Shown piece by piece: positions 17,491-26,465 of a DNA stretch of 64,000 nt. Position 1 is the stretch's first letter; the number at the start of each line of letters is the position of its first letter. Source of the stretch: Bacillus sp. SD088 (GTDB taxonomy: Bacteria; Bacillota; Bacilli; Bacillales; Bacillaceae_C); the NCBI RefSeq assembly GCF_017355205.1, contig NZ_JADIJK010000006.1, positions 1 to 64,000 of the forward strand, written 5' to 3'. The notes beneath the pieces were generated by a model. It searched no databases, had not been told where the DNA came from, and saw nothing but the letters and a program-made list of their open reading frames with translations. Both the position numbers and the translations under genes were made by a program.

Positions 17491-17845
17491 TGGCCTTTTA
17501 TCTACACTAAAGTTAATAGAGATGTTTGGTATTGTTACATGAACCTTTGTATCCGTTTGTGGAACCGCATCCATGGGAATTAGAACTTTTTAATACTGCG
17601 AGGAAATGGAGAAGGGATACTCAATCAGTGTGTGGAAAATCTACATTAAAGTAACTCTATGTAATGGAGATATGTTAACGAGTATAAATGTAGAGGCAAA
17701 AAATATGGTGAATTATTTATCTACTTTAGTGTTTGATTTAGAAGTCTGTATCCAAAAGGTGTAATATAGTTTTCAACCTAATCAAGAGCATCCATATCTA
17801 TAATTGAAAAAATGAAATCTCTTAACCATGGAGGAAAAAGATAAA

Positions 17846-18616
17846 ATGAACTTCGAAATAGATGAGACCATCGCTTATATTCATCAACACATGGATGAAC
17901 CGCTTTCTCTTTCCAGGTTAGCGGATCATGCGGCATATAGCCCCTATCATTTTTCGCGTATTTTTAAAGAAAAAATGGGTCTTACACCACATTACTATGT
18001 GGCTTCATTAAGAATTCAGAGGGCTAAAGATTTATTATTGCATACAGATTTAACGGTTCGCGATATAGGAATGGAAATTGGACAACAAAGCTTAGGTACC
18101 TTTACAACTCGGTTCACTGAAAGGGTGGGCATGACGCCAACTCAATTTAGAAAATCCCCCATGCAAGTCAGCACATATTTACAATCATTAAAAAACCTGA
18201 ACGCCTGGCCACACAAGTCTATTCTTGAATCTCAATATAATAGAGTGAAAGGAACGATAGAAGCGGAGAGTTCATTTCAGGGTGTGATTTTAGTTGGTTT
18301 ATTCACAAAACCGATACCCGAAGGATTACCTCAATATGGAACAGTACTAACTTCATTATCCTCTTTCAGCTTTACAGACGTCCGACCAGGCACTTATTAT
18401 TTAATGGCAACTGCCTTGTCTTGGGAGATGAAATCAAGTGAAATTCTCGTGCCACATCAAACCTTACGTGCAAAAATAGAACACCCGATTATAGTTGGGG
18501 CTAATAAGGCTATACCTCATCAACGACTTATACTCCGTGGACCCCGCCTCGATGATCCACCGATTCTTATTTCTTTACCGCTTTTAATGGAAAACTTTTT
18601 AAAACAAAGGGAATAG
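17846..18616 (+). CDS. AraC family transcriptional regulator with C-terminal effector domain
   Basis: A 256-residue activator-type protein. Unlike most AraC proteins the DNA-binding domain is N-terminal: a first HTH in LSLSRLADHAAYSPYHFSRIFKEKMG and a second in LTVRDIGMEIGQQSLGTFTTRFTERVGMTPTQFR. The C-terminal 150 residues resemble small-molecule sensing domains attached to MarA/Rob-like activators, but I cannot name the ligand. ATG 17846 follows GGAGG by 11 bases; an ATG 18 bases upstream overlaps that site. It precedes the NTF2-like gene by 90 bases. Confidence 0.85.
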   Translation: MNFEIDETIAYIHQHMDEPLSLSRLADHAAYSPYHFSRIFKEKMGLTPHYYVASLRIQRAKDLLLHTDLTVRDIGMEIGQQSLGTFTTRFTERVGMTPTQFRKSPMQVSTYLQSLKNLNAWPHKSILESQYNRVKGTIEAESSFQGVILVGLFTKPIPEGLPQYGTVLTSLSSFSFTDVRPGTYYLMATALSWEMKSSEILVPHQTLRAKIEHPIIVGANKAIPHQRLILRGPRLDDPPILISLPLLMENFLKQRE

Positions 18617-18705
18617 CAAAATATAAGAAATTATCCTCTTTCTATCGTGCTAGAATGCAAACAAGATATTTAAATCATAGCATTTTTAAATGGAGGGACA
18701 AGTGT

Positions 18706-19434
18706 ATGGAAGAGATTGAACTATCGAATCTAGTACAGAAATATTTTAAAGCCTATGAAACAAAAGAAAGAGAAATGGTCGAGGAATTGTTAAGTCCAGA
18801 ATTCATGTTTAGTAGCCCGGTCGATGAAAAAATTAGTCGTGAGACTTATTTTGAGAAATGTTGGCCAAGCTGCATAGATATTCGTGAATATCGTATTCAA
18901 AATCTTTTTAAAGATAAGAATGAAGTGATTATTCGCTATGAATGTATACGAAAGTCGGGAGCTGTTTTTCAAAATATGGAACACTTTCGATTTACTGGCA
19001 ATCAAATTCAAGAAATTATTGTCTACTTTGGCTTTGATCTAAGGAATGAGTTACTTGCTGATGAGACAGTGCTAAAATTCAATAATGCATTTGCCACAGG
19101 TGATGCGGATTTTGTGATTGACAATGTCATTGAAAACGTTCAGTGGCATCTCGTAGGTGCAGCTGAATTGCAAGGAAGAGAAGCTGTTAAGAATATGCTT
19201 GAACCGATGCGCGGTGTAGCGTCAAATGAATATCAAACAAATAATATTATTACACAAGGAAATAAAGCGGTTATTGAGGGGACAATGAGAATGCCGAAAG
19301 CAAATGGTCAAGAAAAGTTATATGCTTTTTGCGATATTTATACTTTTGACGGCGCTAACAATAACAAAATTCAAGATTTAACAGCGTATTTAATCGAATT
19401 GTCGAGTCAAGAAGAAATGAATAGAGAGGAATGA
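18706..19434 (+). CDS. Protein with two SnoaL-like/NTF2-like domains
   Basis: A 242-residue protein with two consecutive NTF2-like folds. The first (residues 5-120) has the usual LVQKYFKAYETKEREMVEELLSPEF opening and a polar central strand; the second (from about 121) repeats the plan with LKFNNAFATGDADFVIDNVIENVQWHLVG and ends in LYAFCDIYTFDGANNNKIQDLTAYLIE. SnoaL-like proteins bind hydrophobic ligands or act as isomerases and hydrolases. ATG 18706 follows GGAGGGACAAGTGT. It may share control with the AraC gene just upstream. Confidence 0.78.
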   Translation: MEEIELSNLVQKYFKAYETKEREMVEELLSPEFMFSSPVDEKISRETYFEKCWPSCIDIREYRIQNLFKDKNEVIIRYECIRKSGAVFQNMEHFRFTGNQIQEIIVYFGFDLRNELLADETVLKFNNAFATGDADFVIDNVIENVQWHLVGAAELQGREAVKNMLEPMRGVASNEYQTNNIITQGNKAVIEGTMRMPKANGQEKLYAFCDIYTFDGANNNKIQDLTAYLIELSSQEEMNREE

Positions 19435-19526
19435 CTTTAGAGGTTGTTGATGGAATTCGGAAATCAAATGTCATGTCCATAAATTCTTTAATAAGATGAT
19501 TATAACGATAGAAAGAAGGTTGAAAT

Positions 19527-20309
19527 TTGAAAACAACTAAGTCGAAAGACGGGACAATATTAGCATATGATATTTTCGGAGACGGCCCTCCGCTTATATT
19601 CATAACAGGTGCCACTTGTTTTCGCTCGTTTGAACCGGTTTTATATGATGCAACCGTATTTGCGGAACAATTTACTGTCTATAATTATGATAGACGCGGA
19701 CGCGGAGACAGTGGTGATACACTGCCTTATTCAATAGATCGCGAAATTGAAGACATTGAAGCGATGATTGATGTTGCTGGTAGTCAGGCAAATCTATATG
19801 GTCATTCCTCGGGGGCCATACTTGCTCTTGAAGCCGCCATGCAATTGGATAAGAAAGTTAGCAAACTTGTCTTGTATGATCCGCCCTATGCAGATAATAA
19901 AGCAAACCTAGCTGAATTCCAAGAATTGAGTCAAGACCTACGTAAACTGCTTGATAATGAAAAAAACGACAAAGCTCTGAGACGTTTCTTAGAAGGGATT
20001 GGAACTCCTGGGGAGGTCATTGATTATATGTTCCGACAATCGCCTCAGTGGACAACAATGACGGCTCTTGCTCCAACACTTGTTTACGATACGATCATAG
20101 CAGGCGATTTACCACCTATTTCAAAAGTTGCTCTACTTACGACACCGACACAGATCATAGTTGGAGAAAAAAATCCTGGTTCTATACAGGAGGTAGGGAA
20201 GCAATTGAGCAACGCAATCCCAGATGCAGTATACATACAACTTGAGCAACAAAACCATATGCCTGACCCTAAAGTGCTGCTACCATTCCTTACAAGCTTT
20301 TTAAAATAG
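19527..20309 (+). CDS. Alpha/beta hydrolase
   Basis: A 260-residue soluble hydrolase. The oxyanion HG-equivalent lies in PPLIFITGAT, the strand and loop YNYDRRGRGDSG follow, and the nucleophile elbow is GHSSGAILALEAAM near residue 92-97. The acid is probably Asp in VGEKNPG/LPFL context and the catalytic His is in QQNHMPDPK near residue 247. The start is TTG at 19527, preceded by AGAAGG. It has the length of small epoxide-hydrolase-like or ester-hydrolase members; the substrate is unknown. No neighbour suggests a pathway. Confidence 0.87.
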   Translation: MKTTKSKDGTILAYDIFGDGPPLIFITGATCFRSFEPVLYDATVFAEQFTVYNYDRRGRGDSGDTLPYSIDREIEDIEAMIDVAGSQANLYGHSSGAILALEAAMQLDKKVSKLVLYDPPYADNKANLAEFQELSQDLRKLLDNEKNDKALRRFLEGIGTPGEVIDYMFRQSPQWTTMTALAPTLVYDTIIAGDLPPISKVALLTTPTQIIVGEKNPGSIQEVGKQLSNAIPDAVYIQLEQQNHMPDPKVLLPFLTSFLK

Positions 20310-20371
20310 TGTTCTCTACTAAGTATTCTTTAATGAAAAGGCAAAATAAGACTATATAACAGAGTGGATGT

Positions 20372-20518
20372 ATGGAACAAATTATCAGAAATTTAGGCAA
20401 AGTCGGTAAAGGCATTCGATTATTCGATCAAATCGGAACAGAATCTATAAAATTAGAAAGTAATAAGATTATAGACGGTTTTGATGTCACGCATCTTAAA
20501 TATAAACTCCTACACTAA
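20372..20518 (+). CDS. Small hypothetical ORF (48 residues)
   Basis: An ATG at 20372 opens a 48-codon frame, MEQIIRNLGKVGKGIRLF at the N-terminus and HLKYKLLH at the end, followed 25 bases later by a terminator. The upstream ribosome binding site is weak (gagtggatgt). The protein is basic with no recognised motif. It could be a real small protein or the remains of a larger gene. Confidence 0.35.
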   Translation: MEQIIRNLGKVGKGIRLFDQIGTESIKLESNKIIDGFDVTHLKYKLLH

Positions 20519-20541
20519 AATCTATTGGAATGTGCTAGACA

Positions 20542-20572
20542 AGAATCCTATTTATATGGGGTTCTTTTTTTA
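20542..20572 (+). terminator. Rho-independent terminator
   Basis: agaatcc pairs with ggggttct (20542-20564) and is followed by an uninterrupted run of seven T. It ends whatever transcript comes from the alpha/beta hydrolase or the small ORF. Confidence 0.75.
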
Positions 20573-20584
20573 TTGTTGAGGAAA

Positions 20585-20785
20585 CTATAAAATTCTTGGC
20601 CTGTGGATAACTGTTTACGTTGCGGCTTGACATCCAGCTCCAGCGCCCAGCGACTAGCAAACTTTCGGTTTCTTCCTACGATAAGTCAACATCCATTCGC
20701 TTTCCAAGCTCATGGTGTTTCCTTTATCTCGTCAGAACCCTAAAAAGTTTGTACGTCGCTAAACGGGCGCTTGCGCTTTTGTTCT
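20585..20785 (+). repeat. Intergenic repeat element, copy C (class 1)
   Basis: Nearly identical in layout to the copy at 1-199: ctataaaatt start, ctgtggataa box, the shared core actagcaaactttcggtttc, and the 3' end gggcgcttgcgcttttgtt. Differences are scattered single bases. A 72-codon frame across it is a by-product. Confidence 0.78.
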
Positions 20786-20883
20786 TAAATAAAATTAATC
20801 ATGGTCCCAATCAGCCTCCTGTCAAATTCACCAATTGATTAGAAAAGGCTTTACAAATGGATAAAAGAAGTATACACTATATA

Positions 20884-20921
20884 CGATCTAAAAATACAGA
20901 TCGATTTAATAAAATAGATCG
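20884..20921. promoter_or_regulatory. Candidate ArsR-type operator: three agatcg sites
   Basis: cgatct (20884-20889) is inverted relative to agatcg at 20898-20903, and a further agatcg lies at 20916-20921. The spaced sites sit 55-90 bases before the winged-helix regulator gene at 20976, a suitable place for autoregulation. Confidence 0.45.
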
Positions 20922-20975
20922 AACTATTAAATTAGAATAAGGTAATCCTAACAATTAAGGAAGGAGAAAAACAAG

Positions 20976-21479
20976 ATGAAAAAAAGAAATAATCAGCCTT
21001 TACCACTCTCTGTTGAACAATCGAAATTATTAGGCAGCACATTACGAGTTAAAATTCTAGGCGTACTACTTGACACTCCTAAGACGACAAAGCAGGTTGC
21101 AGTACAAATCGGAGAAACCCCAGGTAATGTTCACTACCACATGCAAAAGTTACATCAAGGAAAGTTAATCGACTTAGTGGAGGAAAAACGAGCTGGAGGT
21201 GTGATTGAAAAGTATTATATCGCACGTGCTAAATCGTTTGAGAGTGAAGATGGAGTTTATCCCGAACTGAATCCAAATTATAAGTCTGCTTCAAGACGAA
21301 GCATGAATATTGCATTACAACTAAAGGAAGAAGACAAAGAACAGTTATTTGAAGAAGTGCATGAATTGATGGAAAAATGGATTGTCAAAACAACTGCAGC
21401 TGATTATATCAACGAAGAAGAATTTGTTATGGACTTTACTTTAGTTTCCAGAAAAGAGAAAACAGAGGAAGAAAAATAA
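20976..21479 (+). CDS. ArsR-like winged-helix transcriptional regulator
   Basis: A 167-residue regulator. The N-terminal winged helix is typical of ArsR/HTH_20 proteins: LLGSTLRVKILGVLLDTPKTTKQVAVQIGETPGNVHYHMQKLHQGKLI, with the HYHMxKL recognition helix. The metal-binding ELCVCDL motif of arsenic and zinc sensors is absent, so it probably senses an organic ligand or a protein. The C-terminal 70 residues are helical and acidic. It is preceded by AAGGAGAAAAA and followed by an MFS transporter 75 bases downstream, the usual regulator-exporter pairing. Confidence 0.85.
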   Translation: MKKRNNQPLPLSVEQSKLLGSTLRVKILGVLLDTPKTTKQVAVQIGETPGNVHYHMQKLHQGKLIDLVEEKRAGGVIEKYYIARAKSFESEDGVYPELNPNYKSASRRSMNIALQLKEEDKEQLFEEVHELMEKWIVKTTAADYINEEEFVMDFTLVSRKEKTEEEK

Positions 21480-21555
21480 GAAGAAATCTCAATTATCGAG
21501 GTTCATACTGGCCATTAATGTAGGATAAAATCTGATGAAGTGAGTGGATATAAAA

Positions 21556-22830
21556 ATGGGAATTTTTAAATATCGGAATTTTAGCTTAATGTTTTTTGGA
21601 AGAATTGTTTCGAATATAGGTGACAGTTTATATAGTGTAGCAGCCATGTTATTAATTTTTCAACTTGGCGGATCCACTTTTTATACAGGGCTAGCAGGAT
21701 TTTTATCGATTTTGCCACGAATTGTTGAATTTAGTTCAGGTCCACTTATCGATCGAATTCCCATTCGTTCTTTACTTATCCGAACTCAACTGATTCAGTC
21801 TGGACTATTGCTAGTCATTCCACTTGCTTATTATTTAGACTTTCTTTCTGTTACACTCGTACTCGCCTTAACGCCGATTATCTCTACTTTCAATGTGTTA
21901 ATTTTCCCAGCTCAACTGGCAGCACTACCGAAAGTCCTTCCCGAAGAAAAGCTTACAAAAGGAAACTCTCTTTTTACCATTGCGTATCAAGGAGTGGATA
22001 TTACCTTTAATGGTTTGGCAGGGATCTTGTTTGTTATGATCGGTCCTTTTGCTTTATATACTGTAAACTCGATTGCCTTTTTAATAGGTGCAATGATCTT
22101 TTCTTTTATTCGCCTTCCAAATAGATCTGTGGTTGAAAAAGACATAGAAGAGGTTGGTCATAAGAAGGAATTTAAAACGACTGTACAGAATTATATACAT
22201 GACTTGCAAGAGGGACTAATGATTATGTTTAAAAGCTTTATCGCTAAATTACTGTATGGCGCTATTATCCTGAATCTTGTCAGTGCTGCAACATTAGCAG
22301 TGTTTCCTGCATTTGGTGAAGTAATTGGTGGAACACAATATGTTGGTTTTTTGTTAATGGCCTCCGCTTTTGGTAGCTTATCCGGTGCACTTATTGCTCC
22401 ATTATTAAAATTGGAACAATTTCCAATTGGGAAATTATATGCATTTGGTTATTTAATCTCGGGATCATTATGGACGCTTTCTGCTTTGATGCCAGGTGCA
22501 TGGCTTACATTAGTACTCTATATGCTTTCCTGGATTCCGGCAGGAGCATTGAACGTGCTTGTCTTTACAGTGCTACAAAAAATTGCTCCCAAACATTTAA
22601 TTGGACGCATTTTTACTGCAGCAACTAGTCTTTCGGCTATGGCAGCTCCTGTTGGTTCCTTACTAGGTGGCAGTGTTGGTGCATGGATCGGAAGCGTCCT
22701 CGTCGTGACTTGTTCAGGGATTATTGTTTTAATTGTCGCCATATGTTGGCTGTTAAATACGGAGGTTAGAAAGCTTCCTCCTACAAAATCTTTAGATGAA
22801 AATAGTCTAGTCATTCAAGGGGAAGGATAA
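21556..22830 (+). CDS. MFS transporter
   Basis: A 424-residue major facilitator with about 12 hydrophobic helices. The N-terminus KYRNFSLMFFGRIVSNIGDSLYSVA is typical of the MFS_3 group (macrolide-efflux MefA-like and enterobactin-exporter-like proteins); the loop 2-3 motif is present as GPLIDRIPIRSLL. ATG 21556 is preferred over GTG 21544 because the weak GAAGTGAGTGG lies at the right distance. Downstream of an ArsR-like regulator, a drug or metabolite efflux role is likely. The substrate is not predictable. Confidence 0.88.
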   Translation: MGIFKYRNFSLMFFGRIVSNIGDSLYSVAAMLLIFQLGGSTFYTGLAGFLSILPRIVEFSSGPLIDRIPIRSLLIRTQLIQSGLLLVIPLAYYLDFLSVTLVLALTPIISTFNVLIFPAQLAALPKVLPEEKLTKGNSLFTIAYQGVDITFNGLAGILFVMIGPFALYTVNSIAFLIGAMIFSFIRLPNRSVVEKDIEEVGHKKEFKTTVQNYIHDLQEGLMIMFKSFIAKLLYGAIILNLVSAATLAVFPAFGEVIGGTQYVGFLLMASAFGSLSGALIAPLLKLEQFPIGKLYAFGYLISGSLWTLSALMPGAWLTLVLYMLSWIPAGALNVLVFTVLQKIAPKHLIGRIFTAATSLSAMAAPVGSLLGGSVGAWIGSVLVVTCSGIIVLIVAICWLLNTEVRKLPPTKSLDENSLVIQGEG

Positions 22831-22927
22831 CCTATTTTTCTATATAAGCGCTGTTATAAAGGGGACTGAAAATAGCTAAATGATAGCGTGATGAAACATC
22901 CGACAATATCTTTATTCGGAGGGACTT

Positions 22928-23797
22928 ATGGAAATAAAAGTAGAGTTAGTGAAGCAATTAATCAGAGAACAATTTCCCCAATGGAAGGAACTACATATTA
23001 AACCTGTGAAAAATGGTGGCCATGATAATCGTACGTTTCATTTAGGGGAAACGATGACGGTTCGATTACCAAGTGGGAAGGAATATGAGCCACAAGTAAA
23101 GAAAGAAGCCAGATGGTTGCCTTATTTATCTAAAGGCTTAACTTTACCAATTACAGAGCCAGTGGCTATAGGAAATCCAACGAATCGTTATCCTTATGTT
23201 TGGTCGATTAATAAATGGTTACCAGGCGAAACTGTTACTCAAAGCAATGTGAAATTAGCAGCTTTTGCGAACGAATTAGCAGCTTTTTTAAAAGAATTAC
23301 AAAGAATCGATGTTTCCAATGGACCAACGGCAGGCGTGCATAATTTTTACCGTGGAGGGGATCTAGCTGTTTATGATTCAGAAACGATGGCAACTCTTAA
23401 AAATTTAAATAAAGATGTTCAACTTAAAAAATGTCAAAGGATTTGGCAACGATCGCTTGCAAGTAAATGGGAAAAAGAGAGTGTATGGGTCCATGGTGAT
23501 ATCGCACCTGGGAATTTATTAGTGGAAAATGGGCATTTATCAGGAGTGATTGATTTCGGTATTTTGGGTGTCGGTGATCCTGCTTGCGATTTGGCGATGG
23601 CTTGGACCTTTTTTGATCGGACGAGTAGACAAGTATTTAAGGAACAGATGGATGCTGATGAGGGAACATGGAATCGCGCAAAAGGTTGGGCGCTATGGAA
23701 GGCGTTAATCACCTATAACCATGAGGAGAAGAAAATAAGAGAGCACGCACAAGCCACGATCAAAGAAATTTTAGCAGTCGAGGACGATTACGAGTAG
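22928..23797 (+). CDS. Aminoglycoside phosphotransferase family protein
   Basis: A 289-residue kinase-fold phosphotransferase. The Brenner-type catalytic motif VWVHGDIAPGNLL lies near residue 190, and the metal-binding motif VIDFGILGVGDPACDLAMAW follows near 208. The N-lobe contains GGHDNRTFHLGE and the ATP-binding strand. Start ATG 22928 has GGAGGG upstream. Catalytic residues are intact. Most environmental members phosphorylate metabolites rather than antibiotics, so resistance should not be assumed. Similar proteins lie at 38032 and 41411. Confidence 0.88.
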   Translation: MEIKVELVKQLIREQFPQWKELHIKPVKNGGHDNRTFHLGETMTVRLPSGKEYEPQVKKEARWLPYLSKGLTLPITEPVAIGNPTNRYPYVWSINKWLPGETVTQSNVKLAAFANELAAFLKELQRIDVSNGPTAGVHNFYRGGDLAVYDSETMATLKNLNKDVQLKKCQRIWQRSLASKWEKESVWVHGDIAPGNLLVENGHLSGVIDFGILGVGDPACDLAMAWTFFDRTSRQVFKEQMDADEGTWNRAKGWALWKALITYNHEEKKIREHAQATIKEILAVEDDYE

Positions 23798-23806
23798 AAG
23801 GAAAAA

Positions 23807-23863
23807 GGCATCCACAGAAGGCTACTTTTGAAAATAAAGCTGGCCTTCGTTTCTTGAGATGCC
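23807..23863. terminator. Bidirectional terminator-like hairpin
   Basis: Outer arms ggcatc/gatgcc (23807-23812 and 23858-23863) and inner arms gaaggc/gccttc (23817-23822 and 23843-23848) form a two-part stem between the convergent phosphotransferase and TerC genes. Confidence 0.6.
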
Positions 23864-23874
23864 ATTCCGTTTAA

Positions 23875-24636
23875 TTACCTTTTTTTTGATTCCCTTCGAC
23901 CAGATAAAAACCATCCAATTACGGCAATGCAGATAAGGACACCCCAAAAGACAATCGTCCAAACGGTACTATGTGGGAAAGCCTCTGGCAATATCCCCAC
24001 ATTTTTATGAGAAAGAGTTATGACAGCCAATTTCACTCCAACCCATGCAACGATTAGGAAAGCTACTGTTTCTAAGCCAGGGCGCTTATCTAAAAGTTGC
24101 ACAAACCAGTTTGCTGCGAATTTAATTAAAATTAATCCGGCGATTGTACCAATTACAATAACGGCAAATTTCCCTCCATCCAATCCACCAATTTGCGGTA
24201 ATGTTGTATCGGGTAATGTGACAGCAAGTGCAACAGCCGCAAGGACAGAGTCAATAGCAAAGGCAATGTCGGCGACACCGATTTTTGCTACGGTCGGCCA
24301 AAAATCGGGCCTGCCTTTATTAGTACGGTTATCCTTTTGTTTTGCTTCCGATTGAAAAAATTTTTTATAAATATGCTTCCCACCTATGTAGATAAGGTAG
24401 GCTGCACCGATCGCCTGAACCTGCCAAACATTTGCCATAAAGGAGATGAGGAAGATCGAAATAATCCGAAAAATAAAGGCACCCAAAATACCATAATTAA
24501 TGGCTCGCTTTTTTTGTTTATCAGGTAAATGCTTTGCGATAACGGCAATCACTAGAGCGTTATCAGCAGACAGTATCCCTTCTAGACCAATTAATATTAA
24601 TAATGTCCATCCGTACTCCAACCAAATTGAATTCAT
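23875..24636 (-). CDS. TerC family membrane protein (YkoY/YceF-like)
   Basis: A 253-residue integral membrane protein with about seven helices. The TerC signature is clear: GLEGILSADNALVIAVIAKHLP near residues 18-37 with the acidic SADNA motif, and VADIAFAIDSVLAAVAL with a second acidic pair near 125. TerC proteins have been linked to tellurite resistance and, in Bacillus, to manganese export that supplies metal to secreted enzymes. The start has AAGGAGG upstream. I found no yybP-ykoY manganese riboswitch in the 280 bases upstream, which is notable because some relatives carry one. Confidence 0.9.
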   Translation of the reverse strand: MNSIWLEYGWTLLILIGLEGILSADNALVIAVIAKHLPDKQKKRAINYGILGAFIFRIISIFLISFMANVWQVQAIGAAYLIYIGGKHIYKKFFQSEAKQKDNRTNKGRPDFWPTVAKIGVADIAFAIDSVLAAVALAVTLPDTTLPQIGGLDGGKFAVIVIGTIAGLILIKFAANWFVQLLDKRPGLETVAFLIVAWVGVKLAVITLSHKNVGILPEAFPHSTVWTIVFWGVLICIAVIGWFLSGRRESKKR

Positions 24637-24920
24637 ATAAAACCTCCTTCATAGCGATCGCTTATCATATAGTATGAGATAGTGCTTTAAAAAAATGCAG
24701 TAAGTTTTCTTAGGAGAAAATGGCAGATATTGAATCGCTGGTGCATTGTCTGGAAAGAGGCTAATTTTTCTATATGACCATTACCTGTTAATTCATGATA
24801 AAGTTTCACAGTTGCCAGTAAAAATATACGCAGAAAAAGATGTACATTAAGGGCTATAAACAATTAACTTTTTTCGATATACTTAGAAAATATTCTAGTA
24901 AGTAGAGGAAGTGGTTCGGT

Positions 24921-25733
24921 ATGAAGGATCCTTTACGATCAGATTGTTCAAATTGTTTCGGGTTATGTTGTGTAGCGTTGCCATATGCTAAGTCGGCGGA
25001 TTTTCCTTTCAATAAAGAGGGCGGAAAACCGTGTAGGAATTTATGCTCCAATCATCTCTGTTTGATTCACAGCGAGCTGAGAGAGAAGGGCTTTCGGGGT
25101 TGTGTGTCCTATGAGTGCTTTGGTGCTGGACAACATGTTTCACAGAATTTATATAAAGGAAAAGACTGGCGAGCAGATGGGGAAAATGCTCAAGAAATGT
25201 TTGCCGTATTTCCGCTTGTGCAACAACTTCATGAGATGCTTTGGTATCTGAGACAAGCTATGGCATTAAAGGAAACCGAAGTTTTGCATCCGGCTTTGGA
25301 AAAGATGTATGAGCGGACGGTTGAACGAACTATACAAACGTCAAAGGAAATTCTAAAAATGGACATGGTAGAACATCGAAGTAAAGTCAATGTACTGTTA
25401 ATCGAGACGAGTAGATTGTATCGAGCAGACTTCCTTAAAAAGAGTAAAAAGAAAAGAATGAAAAAAGGTTTGGACTACTTAGGCGCAAACCTGACAGGGC
25501 AGAAATTGCAAGGGGAAGATTTTCGGGGAACCCTATTGATTGCAGCAAACCTAAGCCATAGTGATCTGAGAAAGGCCGATTTTATTGGAGCAGATCTTAG
25601 AGACGCAGAGTTAAGTGGAGCTAACTTATCTGATGCCCTCTTTCTTACCCAGGCACAAATCAACTCGACGAAAGGAAATATTCACACCAAAATACCGAGC
25701 TATTTAGATAGACCAAGTCATTGGCTGAACTGA
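24921..25733 (+). CDS. CxxCxxxCC metal-chelating-like domain fused to pentapeptide repeats
   Basis: A 270-residue protein in two parts. The N-terminal 80 residues hold at least ten cysteines, starting DCSNCFGLCCVAL and continuing through PCRNLCSNHLCLIH and GCVSYECFG, similar to the YkgJ-type zinc/iron-chelating domain. A helical middle (80-180) follows, then about ten pentapeptide repeats (residues 185-235) such as ANLSHSDLRKADFIGADLRD, predicted to form a right-handed quadrilateral helix. Pentapeptide proteins can mimic DNA and protect gyrase, but many have other roles. ATG 24921 follows GAGGAAG. Confidence 0.82.
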   Translation: MKDPLRSDCSNCFGLCCVALPYAKSADFPFNKEGGKPCRNLCSNHLCLIHSELREKGFRGCVSYECFGAGQHVSQNLYKGKDWRADGENAQEMFAVFPLVQQLHEMLWYLRQAMALKETEVLHPALEKMYERTVERTIQTSKEILKMDMVEHRSKVNVLLIETSRLYRADFLKKSKKKRMKKGLDYLGANLTGQKLQGEDFRGTLLIAANLSHSDLRKADFIGADLRDAELSGANLSDALFLTQAQINSTKGNIHTKIPSYLDRPSHWLN

Positions 25734-25877
25734 ATACATCTAAAAAATATTAGCTCATACGATGCTATCTCATATTCAATGTGCGTTGTAATAGAATTAG
25801 AATTTTGTTTACATTCCTTTTAAAGACTTTAAATAAGCCAATAGCAATTCAATGAATACGGGAAGGGAAGACGCAAT

Positions 25878-26330
25878 ATGACTGGAACGAAGATTAGTAT
25901 GGAAGAAGCTCACTTAGCAGGGGTTGATGTGAATTTTGAACGGATGGGAAATGGAGAGAAGCGATTCAGATTGGTGAGTACTGATGGAAGCTCTTATTGT
26001 CGGACGATCGCTTCAGAACGAGGGGGCTGGCAAAATAGTCATTACCACAAAGTGGTATCGGAATTTTATGTTGTTCAATCTGGCTGGATTGTCTACGCGG
26101 AAATCAGTTCAAACGGAGCCTTGAATGTAAGTTTTCTCCACGAAGGAGAAAGTGTAACTGTAAAACCTTTTGTTCATCATAATATTTTTTTACCTCCTCA
26201 TGCTGTGATCCATACGATTAAATATGGAGATGGAAGTACGGATATCGATTGGTTTCCTTCAAAGGAATTAGATCAACATACACAAAACCTTTCAGAGGAT
26301 GATCTGCTTAAGATGGGCAAAAAAGATTGA
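25878..26330 (+). CDS. Cupin domain protein
   Basis: A 150-residue single-domain cupin. The metal motif is recognisable as SHYHKVVSEFYVVQSG (two His and Glu) near residues 54-69, and motif 2 as VKPFVHHNIFLPPHAVIHTI near 96-115. The protein is soluble. Family members are isomerases, dioxygenases, epimerases and lyases; the sequence does not separate them. It lies alone, preceded by GGGAAGGGAAG and followed by a 130-base gap. Confidence 0.8.
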   Translation: MTGTKISMEEAHLAGVDVNFERMGNGEKRFRLVSTDGSSYCRTIASERGGWQNSHYHKVVSEFYVVQSGWIVYAEISSNGALNVSFLHEGESVTVKPFVHHNIFLPPHAVIHTIKYGDGSTDIDWFPSKELDQHTQNLSEDDLLKMGKKD

Positions 26331-26465
26331 CAATCGAAGCCTCTTGTTAAACTAGAGCGCGAATCGACAGTATTCATGAAATACTTAATTTCGAGAACTT
26401 TTTCAGCCTCATAAATCCAAAAAGCATTTAAGCATTTGATCATAAATACAAGGAGAGTTTAGTGA

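Noticed and set aside
20620-20838. 72-codon frame
   Set aside because: It is translated repeat copy C and matches the chance frame of copy A.
24640-24920. yybP-ykoY manganese riboswitch before TerC
   Set aside because: No ggggagtagc-type core is found on either strand in this spacer.
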